Assembly: GCA_946481105.1 (NCBI GenBank)
Contig: CAMLMM010000101.1
Span: 1 to 5,328 of the forward strand
DNA from: an uncultured Alphaproteobacteria bacterium
GTDB taxonomy: Bacteria > Pseudomonadota > Alphaproteobacteria > Micavibrionales > Micavibrionaceae
Direction of reading: 5' to 3'
Length of the DNA stretch: 5,328 nucleotides
A program made the translations under genes and the position numbers. This document shows, piece after piece, positions 1 to 4,632 of the stretch (within the stretch, counting starts at the first letter, position 1; the number at the start of each line of letters is the position of its first letter). Under the pieces are notes generated by a model. That model was not told the DNA's origin. It was given only the letters and a program-made list of their open reading frames with translations, and did no database searches.

Positions 1-57
1 CCACTTTTTTCCCAAAATCACAAAACGAACTATTAACTGATGCAGAAAAAACAGGTG
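1..57. other. Sequence downstream of rlmB, no feature seen
   Basis: AT-rich DNA after the rlmB stop. I see no clear hairpin with a T-run on the minus strand and no start of another gene; the rlmB terminator may lie outside the window or be Rho-dependent. Confidence 0.5.
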
Positions 58-987
58 TTAAACCGATACGGCATAAAGCGATACGGCCGCTGCATTCGAC
101 ACGTTCAGGCTCGACAATGCGCCCGCCGTCGGTAATTTCACCAGAATATCGCATTTATCCCGGATCAGCGGGCGCAGGCCCGGCCCTTCCGCACCCAGTA
201 CCAGCAATGTCTTCTGGTATTTTGGCGCTTCGGCGATGGTTTTTTCGCCGCGCTCATCCAGAGCGAGGGCGAAATAGCCCTGTTCCTGGAGGGATTCAAT
301 GGCGCGGGCCAGATTGGTCTCATACACGACAGGCAAATGTTCCATCGCGCCGCTGGCTGTCTTGGCGACAATCGCATTCAGTTCCGGCGCATGGCGGCTC
401 TGGACGATGATGGCATCCGCACCAAAGGCGCAAGCCGAACGGATTACAGCGCCAAGGTTATGCGGGTCGGTAACCTGGTCCAGCAGGACAATCACTGATT
501 TATCCTTGGCGGCTGCCTTATTAATGATGTCGGGCATAAACACATCCTGCAGCGGATCGCAGTCGAGGCCGATGCCCTGGTGGACACTGCCCTTCTGTAT
601 CGCGCGCTCAAAGGTCTGTTTTTCAAGCAGGACGGGGGCAGGGTGGTCGAACCCTTTTTTATTGGCGGCGGCAATCATCTCATACGCCATATCTTCGGTC
701 GCATCGGTCACATAAATCTTGTGAATGGTGCGGGCCGGATTGTTCAGCGCGGCTTCAACGGCATGAATGCCGTATAAATGGATATGGATGCGGGGGGCAG
801 CCCGCTGGGGGCGCTGTTCCCGTGGCGTGCGATCATCGGTTTCCCGTCGGGCGACGCCCCGGCTGGGGGATGATTTCCTCGAAGATTTGGCGGCTGATTT
901 CTGGGGGCCTTTGTTAAAGCCCCCATTTTGTCCATGTTGTCCGTGTTTTTGCCCACGGGAACCAGAATTTTTGTGTTGTTGCTTCAT
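58..987 (-). CDS. rlmB: 23S rRNA (guanosine-2'-O-)-methyltransferase RlmB, SpoU/TrmH family
   Basis: Predicted to methylate the 2'-O of a conserved guanosine in the peptidyl-transferase region of 23S rRNA (G2251 in E. coli) using S-adenosylmethionine, in the cytoplasm. The 309-residue protein shows an RNA substrate-binding domain from about residue 71 (LYGIHAVEAAL) to 140 (VHQGIG). The SPOUT methyltransferase domain follows, with all three SpoU motifs: DPHNLGAVIRSA (174-185), LVLGAEGPGL (262-271), and LPTAGALSSLNVSNAAAVSLY (285-305), which would form the trefoil-knot SAM site. Residues 1-66 are a low-complexity tail rich in Gly, Gln, Lys, Arg and Ser, which makes it longer than the roughly 245-residue E. 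coli enzyme; this may be an extra RNA-binding tail. The start is the ATG at 985-987. The reading frame stays open further upstream, but that stretch is antisense to tRNA-Tyr and is not protein-like. The Shine-Dalgarno is weak (AAGAG, close to the ATG). Family assignment is firm; the exact target base is inferred from the family. Confidence 0.95.
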   Translation of the reverse strand: MKQQHKNSGSRGQKHGQHGQNGGFNKGPQKSAAKSSRKSSPSRGVARRETDDRTPREQRPQRAAPRIHIHLYGIHAVEAALNNPARTIHKIYVTDATEDMAYEMIAAANKKGFDHPAPVLLEKQTFERAIQKGSVHQGIGLDCDPLQDVFMPDIINKAAAKDKSVIVLLDQVTDPHNLGAVIRSACAFGADAIIVQSRHAPELNAIVAKTASGAMEHLPVVYETNLARAIESLQEQGYFALALDERGEKTIAEAPKYQKTLLVLGAEGPGLRPLIRDKCDILVKLPTAGALSSLNVSNAAAVSLYAVSV

Positions 988-1091
988 TTGCTCTTGACTT
1001 AAGGGGCCTTTTCCCTTTTCTTCACATCCTGAATTTCGTTCCCCCCTTGTACAGGGAAGCGGACCGGAATGAAAGTTATTAATACCCTGAT
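988..1091. promoter_or_regulatory. Divergent promoter region between rlmB and tRNA-Tyr
   Basis: This 104-base gap must hold the promoters of both rlmB (leftward) and tRNA-Tyr (rightward), since the two genes point away from each other and nothing else lies between them. On the plus strand an AT-rich -10-like TATTAAT (1077-1083) sits just before the tRNA. The only TTG-type -35 candidate, TTGTAC (1047-1052), is 24 bases away from it, which is too far for a standard sigma-70 promoter. I see no convincing leftward promoter by eye, so the assignment rests mostly on gene layout. Confidence 0.4.
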
Positions 1092-1177
1092 GGAAGGGTG
1101 GCCGAGTGGTTAATGGCAGCAGACTGTAAATCTGCCCGCGCGAGCGTACACAGGTTCGAATCCTGTCCCTTCCACCA
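1092..1177 (+). tRNA. tRNA-Tyr (anticodon GUA), CCA encoded
   Basis: A class II (long variable arm) tRNA folds directly from the sequence. The acceptor stem GGAAGGG (1092-1098) pairs with CCCTTCC (1167-1173), followed by discriminator A and an encoded CCA (1175-1177). The D-arm region contains GGCCGAGTGGTTAATGGC. The anticodon arm is GCAGA-CTGTAAA-TCTGC, giving anticodon GUA, which reads UAU/UAC tyrosine codons. A long variable arm (CCGCGCGAGCG region) follows, then the T arm ACAGG-TTCGAAT-CCTGT. Total length is 86 nt including CCA. The gene is transcribed alone: a strong terminator begins three bases after the CCA. It is divergent from rlmB. Confidence 0.98.
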
Positions 1178-1180
1178 TTT

Positions 1181-1217
1181 AACAAAAACCCCCCGCCTTG
1201 CGCGGGGGGTTTTTGTT
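1181..1217. terminator. Bidirectional Rho-independent terminator after tRNA-Tyr and the 151-aa gene
   Basis: A perfect 16-bp inverted repeat (1181-1196 with 1202-1217) encloses a 5-base loop. The stem has a GC core (CCCCCCGC/GCGGGGGG) flanked by A and T tracts, so the hairpin is followed by a T-run when read in either direction. It lies 3 bases beyond tRNA-Tyr on the plus strand and 28 bases beyond the stop of the minus-strand gene at 1246. It therefore serves as the shared terminator of two convergent genes. Confidence 0.95.
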
Positions 1218-1245
1218 ATTTGCTGCATCTGGGCAGTTTTAAGAT

Positions 1246-1701
1246 TTAGACCAATTGATAACCGGCCCATTTTTGGAGTACAGCCTTGCCCGCGCTATTT
1301 GATCCTTGCCAAGTGGCGGTATCAATATCAGCAGAAGAAGCGACCAAACCGCGTCCCCAGGAAGATGTGCCAGGTGTTGGTGCGCCGCTGGCTTTAGCCA
1401 GGGCGGCCATAGCAGTGCCTGGAGAGTGTCCGGACTTTATGCTTTTTGCAGCAGTTATGAGAGCATTAAGAACAGGTTGCGCTGGCTGCAATAGGGTATG
1501 ACCTGAGTATCCGCAATTGCTGTGCGGATACTGTACGTGTTCAGCAACGCCCTGTGAGTTGAATTTGACGCTTACAGGGGAAAAATTATTATCGCCCAAG
1601 CCGATAAAAACCCGGGTGCCACCGCCGGTGACAAAAGGATCAATTTTGATGGCCCCATTATTGGGGGCGTCTGTGGCTTTTAGGAAATCCTGTAAATTCA
1701 T
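1246..1701 (-). CDS. Hypothetical protein, 151 residues, no recognised domain
   Basis: I do not recognise this protein. The start at ATG 1699-1701 is chosen because an AAAGG Shine-Dalgarno (1709-1713) lies 7 bases upstream and a good promoter lies just beyond. The frame stays open further upstream, but that would cross the promoter and the neighbour's terminator. The protein has no signal peptide or membrane segment, so it is probably cytoplasmic. Residues about 14-60 look like mixed beta structure (IKIDPFVTGGGTRVFIGLGD and onward). Residues 55-68 hold His55, His60, Cys63 and His68, a spacing that could bind a metal, though this is only a guess. Residues 70-122 are rich in Ala, Gly, Ser and Pro; the C-terminus contains two Trp (W131, W145). 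It is a single-gene unit between two terminators. That it is a real gene is supported by promoter, ribosome binding site and terminator together. Confidence 0.8.
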   Translation of the reverse strand: MNLQDFLKATDAPNNGAIKIDPFVTGGGTRVFIGLGDNNFSPVSVKFNSQGVAEHVQYPHSNCGYSGHTLLQPAQPVLNALITAAKSIKSGHSPGTAMAALAKASGAPTPGTSSWGRGLVASSADIDTATWQGSNSAGKAVLQKWAGYQLV

Positions 1702-1708
1702 GATCACA

Positions 1709-1713
1709 CCTTT
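1709..1713 (-). promoter_or_regulatory. Ribosome binding site of the 151-aa gene
   Basis: AAAGG(TG) on the minus strand lies 7 bases before the ATG at 1699-1701. It is one of the clearer Shine-Dalgarno sequences in the window, and it decides the start codon over the longer upstream open frame. Confidence 0.8.
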
Positions 1714-1732
1714 ATCGTTGGGATAAACGATA
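1713..1732. repeat. Perfect 7-bp inverted repeat over the -10 region and start site (possible operator)
   Basis: TATCGTT (1713-1719) and AACGATA (1726-1732) are perfect inverted copies separated by 6 bases. The right arm covers the proposed -10 hexamer (1727-1732). The left arm ends where the Shine-Dalgarno begins. Transcription would start near 1720, so the mRNA should not contain both arms. A DNA-level role, such as binding of a dimeric repressor, is more likely than an RNA hairpin. Chance occurrence in AT-rich promoter DNA is possible. Confidence 0.5.
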
Positions 1733-1755
1733 TGAAAAATATAGTAGTTTGTCAA
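1727..1755 (-). promoter_or_regulatory. Sigma-70-type promoter of the 151-aa gene
   Basis: On the minus strand a perfect TTGACA -35 box (plus-strand 1750-1755) is followed by a 17-base spacer and a TATCGT -10 box (1727-1732), which matches 4 of 6 consensus positions. Predicted transcription begins around 1720, giving a leader of roughly 20 bases before the ATG. The -35 box overlaps the T-rich tail of the terminator of the upstream gene, a tight arrangement. Confidence 0.75.
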
Positions 1756-1782
1756 ATAAAAACCCCGCCATTGGCGGGGTTT
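1754..1782 (-). terminator. Rho-independent terminator of the RTX-like protein gene
   Basis: A perfect 10-bp stem (1760-1769 with 1773-1782, AAACCCCGCC/GGCGGGGTTT) with a 3-base loop lies 16 bases past the stop codon of the minus-strand gene ending at 1799. On that strand it is followed by a T-rich tail (TTATTT). It insulates the following 151-aa gene, whose -35 box starts inside this tail. Confidence 0.92.
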
Positions 1783-1798
1783 CTGAAAGTCTCTTCGT

Positions 1799-2686
1799 TT
1801 AGCGCTGTTCGGGAACAACGGTGAAACAGCGTTCATTGACCGTCAGCGTGTCGTCTGAAGTCAGGCTTTTCAGCACATTCCCCTCCCATTTCACGTCTTT
1901 TGGCGACAGGCGCGGGCTGAGGATAATGAAATTGGTGGTTTTATAAGGATATTTAACCGGGAAGCCGACAGGCATTTGATCGGGTGTCACAGCCGTATCA
2001 GTACAGTCAGCCGTAACCTGATCGTGGCCCCAGCCGGAATCCAGTACAATGATGGAACGCCCGGCCCCCAGCGCGATAGTATCGTCCCCCGTCCCCCCAT
2101 TCACCAGACGGTTACCGTTGGTATCGGTAATGGTGTCATTGCCTGGGCCACCAAGGAACATGCGGTTAAACTGGGATGGTTTGCTGTTCTGTGTGTTGCA
2201 TTCCAGCGTATTGTTTTCTTCACTGCCGACCAGAATATCGGCGGGGGGATTTTGAATGGAGCAAAAGACCGAACTTTTGCTTCCGACAATACCAGCCCAG
2301 CGCGTAGGGTCCAGTTTCATGGTTTCAAAACTGCGTTTACCCGTGGCCGGGTCGACACCGGAGAGAAAATAGATAGGCACAAGGCCGCTATCAGCCTGGC
2401 TGGTAATAATATCAAGCGTTTCGAGCGCCTGCTGCGGAATGGCGTTGCGCATGCCACGGAAGGTAGCCAAGGCCTCGTCAATGGCCTCGTCAGACAGGCG
2501 CTGCTGCTCTATCTGTTCGGGGGTAAGGCTGGAGGAAGGATCGGCGTTGCTGATACCGGCAGGGTAAACCGGGTTGTCAAAGACAAAAGGCTGGGGTTTA
2601 TCTTCCTCAAATGTGACAATCCCGAAAAGCGTATAAAGTGTAACAGCAACAATAATGATAACGAATAAAATAACGGCCTGTTTCAT
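1799..2686 (-). CDS. Membrane-anchored protein with short RTX-like (hemolysin-type) repeat block
   Basis: The specific function is unknown. The 295-residue protein begins with one hydrophobic segment at residues 3-24 after a short charged start (MKQ), consistent with an uncleaved signal anchor that places the rest in the periplasm. Residues 27-60 are Pro/Ser-rich and 55-95 look helical. At 179-187 and 197-205 there are two good hemolysin-type nonapeptides, GGPGNDTIT and GGTGDDTIA; a degenerate third copy is SGWGHDQVT (217-225). In the RTX family such repeats form a calcium-binding beta-roll, so weak calcium binding is plausible here. The protein is far shorter than secreted RTX toxins, and no type I secretion genes are nearby. 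Four cysteines (142, 163, 228, 287) could form disulfides outside the cytoplasm. The start is the first ATG of the frame (2684-2686), although the ribosome binding site is weak. It is a single unit with a strong terminator. Confidence 0.85.
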   Translation of the reverse strand: MKQAVILFVIIIVAVTLYTLFGIVTFEEDKPQPFVFDNPVYPAGISNADPSSSLTPEQIEQQRLSDEAIDEALATFRGMRNAIPQQALETLDIITSQADSGLVPIYFLSGVDPATGKRSFETMKLDPTRWAGIVGSKSSVFCSIQNPPADILVGSEENNTLECNTQNSKPSQFNRMFLGGPGNDTITDTNGNRLVNGGTGDDTIALGAGRSIIVLDSGWGHDQVTADCTDTAVTPDQMPVGFPVKYPYKTTNFIILSPRLSPKDVKWEGNVLKSLTSDDTLTVNERCFTVVPEQR

Positions 2687-2771
2687 GAGTATCTACATGC
2701 GGGGTTGAGGGCGGGAGCAATAACCGGGTTAAGTGTAGCGTAAATACGGCAATTTCACCACGGGTGATTTG

Positions 2772-2790
2772 CGGAAAAGGCAATTTTCCG
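2772..2790 (-). terminator. Weak hairpin downstream of the diguanylate cyclase
   Basis: CGGAAAA (2772-2778) and TTTTCCG (2784-2790) form a 7-bp stem with a 5-base loop, 23 bases past the stop of the minus-strand gene at 2814. The stem is AT-rich and no clear T-run follows on the minus strand, so it may be a weak or Rho-assisted terminator, or an incidental palindrome. Confidence 0.3.
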
Positions 2791-2813
2791 GGGCGTGGGT
2801 GTGGCAGGGGTTC

Positions 2814-3857
2814 TCAGCGGGCTTTGGCTGGCGCTGCGGCAACCTGGTTACGGCCATTATGCTTGGCGGTATAGAGCGCGTTATCGGCGCGTTCAATGAG
2901 TTCTTCGGCCAGCGTTTCCCCGGCAAATTCCGCCACGCCGACCGACATGGTGATGCGGCCTAAAACTTTGCCGGTGCTGCGATTAATGACATCTTTGCTG
3001 GCGACGGCTTTACGCAGGGCGTTACCAACGATGATGGCGCCAGACAGGTCAGTATCTGGCAGAATGATGGAAAATTCTTCCCCGCCATAGCGCGCGGCAA
3101 AGTCTTTCCCCTTGATGCTGTCTTTTAAAGTGCGGGCGACAAGGCGCAAAACCTGATCGCCAACTTGGTGCCCGAAATTGTCATTAAAGGATTTGAAATG
3201 ATCGATATCAAGCATAAGCAGGGTAAAGACGCCATTGCGCGCCGAAATTTCCTGCATGACCCTATCGATTTCGCCATCAAAGGCTTTGCGGTTGGCCAGC
3301 CCGGTCAGGCCATCTGTCATGGCTTCACGGCGAACATGCTCCAGATCGCGTTTCAGCTCTTCCATCATATCGTTGGACTGGCGTAGCATTTCTTCGAGCT
3401 GCGTACTTTGGCTCATCATAGCATTAGTGCTGTCGGCGGCCATTTTAACGACGGCCTGAATTTCATGCTGGGTTTTGGCTTCTGTGATTTTCGTGCTGAC
3501 ATGCGAAAGCTTTTGACCATAATCCTTGGTGGCAGTCTGCACCCCTTGGACCATGCCGGCCACATTTTGGATAGTCGTCTGGACTTGTTCGCCGGCATTC
3601 CGGACAATCTGCTCATTGCGCAGATCGCTCAAAAACCGGTTATATAATTCCGAGCAAATATAATCACTGACGGGTTGGCCGGATTCTACAATACCGTCGA
3701 TAACACGGACAATTTCCGGAAGACTGCGTGAATAATAGGCAAACCAAAGTTCATAATTTTCCGGGTTAGGGAGAATTTTTTCTTTTTCAATGCGTTCAAA
3801 TGCCTGCCGTGAAATTTTGGCGGTTAACTCACGTTCTTTTTCACCCATAAAACTCAC
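2814..3857 (-). CDS. Diguanylate cyclase (GGDEF domain), cytoplasmic
   Basis: Predicted to condense two GTP into the second messenger cyclic di-GMP, which usually controls motility, adhesion and the cell cycle. The 347-residue protein has no membrane segment. Residues 5-90 form a helical N-terminal region containing NPENYELWFAYYSRS (31-45). Residues about 90-180 look like a long helix or coiled coil, probably for dimerisation or signal transfer. The GGDEF domain runs from about 178 to 340: TDGLTGLANRKAF (181-193), metal-binding LDIDHFKSFND (216-226), the active loop RYGGEEF (256-262), and a late SVGVAEF (305-311). GGEEF is a catalytically competent variant. The allosteric inhibitory I-site (RxxD five residues before the loop) reads KGKD (249-252) and lacks the arginine. 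The start is GTG at 3855-3857, supported by GGGAG 6 bases upstream; the in-frame ATG three codons later has no comparable site. The sensed signal is unknown. Confidence 0.95.
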   Translation of the reverse strand: MSFMGEKERELTAKISRQAFERIEKEKILPNPENYELWFAYYSRSLPEIVRVIDGIVESGQPVSDYICSELYNRFLSDLRNEQIVRNAGEQVQTTIQNVAGMVQGVQTATKDYGQKLSHVSTKITEAKTQHEIQAVVKMAADSTNAMMSQSTQLEEMLRQSNDMMEELKRDLEHVRREAMTDGLTGLANRKAFDGEIDRVMQEISARNGVFTLLMLDIDHFKSFNDNFGHQVGDQVLRLVARTLKDSIKGKDFAARYGGEEFSIILPDTDLSGAIIVGNALRKAVASKDVINRSTGKVLGRITMSVGVAEFAGETLAEELIERADNALYTAKHNGRNQVAAAPAKAR

Positions 3858-3863
3858 GGCATA

Positions 3864-3868
3864 CTCCC
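3864..3868 (-). promoter_or_regulatory. Ribosome binding site deciding the GTG start of the diguanylate cyclase
   Basis: GGGAG on the minus strand lies 6 bases before GTG 3855-3857, which is good spacing. It is 15 bases from the alternative ATG at 3846-3848, which is too far, so GTG is preferred. Confidence 0.7.
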
Positions 3869-3886
3869 AGGCTAACTATGGAACAT

Positions 3887-3914
3887 AGAATAACAAAAAA
3901 CTCAATTTTGACTA
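3887..3914 (-). promoter_or_regulatory. Possible promoter of the diguanylate cyclase
   Basis: In the AT-rich gap between the LOG gene and the cyclase, the minus strand reads TAGTCA (3909-3914), a 16-base spacer, then TATTCT (3887-3892). Each hexamer matches 4 of 6 sigma-70 consensus positions. No strong terminator follows the upstream LOG gene, so read-through from it is an alternative source of transcript. Confidence 0.25.
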
Positions 3915-3939
3915 TCCCTTAGGAAATTTAATTTCTGGT

Positions 3940-4524
3940 TTATATTTTATTAGAACGCACTTGGGTATGTGGCGCCTCAGTATTTTTCAGAATATCAATA
4001 ACCTCTGGAATGCTGTTTGCCACTACGAAGGTATTCATATGTTCTTCGCGAACGAAGCGGTGTTCACCCATGTGATTAATCAGTGCTATCAGCGGATCCC
4101 AGTAACCGTTAATATTAGCTATAATGACTGGCCGGTCATGAATGCCCAGATATTTCCATGTCAGGATTTCAAAGGCTTCATCTAGCGTGCCTAAGCCTCC
4201 AGGAAGGATAACAAAAGCATCCGCTCGTTCTGCCATCATTTGCTTCCGGACATGCATATTATCAACAATATGAAGCTCGGTCAGGTTCGGATGACGAACT
4301 TCCAACTTAAGAATATGGTCGGGAATAATGCCGACGACCTTGCCGCCAGCCTGGAGGGCGGCATCCGCCACTTTTCCCATAAGTCCGGGGCTTCCCCCGC
4401 CGTAAACCAGCGCCATATTATTTTTTGCCAAAGCCGATCCTAATTCGATGGTTGGTGCATCGAAGGCAGGGTTGGAGGTCATGGAGGATCCGCAATACAC
4501 GCAGACTGATTTGATTTGTGACAT
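3940..4524 (-). CDS. LOG-family (lysine decarboxylase-like) nucleotide 5'-monophosphate phosphoribohydrolase
   Basis: Members of this family cleave the base from nucleoside 5'-monophosphates; the plant and some bacterial enzymes release active cytokinins, and others act on AMP. They are often misnamed lysine decarboxylases. The 194-residue protein has the full family signature: VCVYCGSS (7-14) at the N-terminus, VYGGGSPGLMGKVADAAL (40-57) forming the phosphate-binding region of a Rossmann-like fold, MHVRKQMM (90-97), and the hallmark PGGLGTLDE (108-116) with the catalytic Glu. Length is normal for the family. It is cytoplasmic and probably dimeric. The start is the ATG at 4522-4524, which begins immediately before the conserved first strand; the ribosome binding site is weak. 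It is divergent from psd. The substrate cannot be told from sequence: a housekeeping nucleotide-salvage role is as likely as cytokinin production. Confidence 0.93.
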   Translation of the reverse strand: MSQIKSVCVYCGSSMTSNPAFDAPTIELGSALAKNNMALVYGGGSPGLMGKVADAALQAGGKVVGIIPDHILKLEVRHPNLTELHIVDNMHVRKQMMAERADAFVILPGGLGTLDEAFEILTWKYLGIHDRPVIIANINGYWDPLIALINHMGEHRFVREEHMNTFVVANSIPEVIDILKNTEAPHTQVRSNKI

Positions 4525-4632
4525 TCTAAAAACACCGTTGCAATTTCAAAGACTTTCCGCAAAAACAGTTGCGTAAGGTTTGGAATCAATACAGACTCTC
4601 GCACTGCCCTGCAACAGAAAACAGACAGCAAA
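4525..4632. promoter_or_regulatory. Divergent promoter region between LOG gene and psd
   Basis: This 108-base gap separates the leftward LOG gene from rightward psd and must hold the start signals of LOG. It probably holds those of psd too. I find no hexamer pair good enough to place either promoter. A small inverted repeat CGCAA-6 nt-TTGCG occurs near 4558-4573 but is too short to interpret. Neither gene has a clear Shine-Dalgarno sequence. Confidence 0.4.

Noticed and set aside
299..715. 138-residue open frame on the plus strand inside rlmB
   Set aside because: It is antisense to the conserved methyltransferase domain of rlmB and has no start signals; open by codon bias only.
1092..1217. 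tRNA-Tyr as an integration (attB) site for a genomic island
   Set aside because: No integrase gene is present and I see no second copy of the tRNA 3' end within the window; the tRNA is followed directly by its own terminator.
1181..1782. Similar CCCCGCC/GGCGGGG hairpins on both sides of the 151-aa gene, as if marking a mobile cassette
   Set aside because: The two hairpins differ in stem length and loop and both work as ordinary Rho-independent terminators in the right places. No target-site duplication or transposase is visible, so shared GC-stem composition is enough to explain them.
1976..2668. Long 230-residue open frame on the plus strand opposite the RTX-like gene
   Set aside because: It mirrors the codons of the minus-strand gene, whose protein has a membrane anchor, RTX repeats and a terminator. 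The plus-strand translation has no recognisable domain and no promoter or ribosome binding site.
3923..3935. Short AT palindrome GAAATTTAATTTC after the LOG gene as a terminator
   Set aside because: The stem is only about 5 A/T-rich pairs with a 3-base loop and no GC core, so it is unlikely to terminate transcription.
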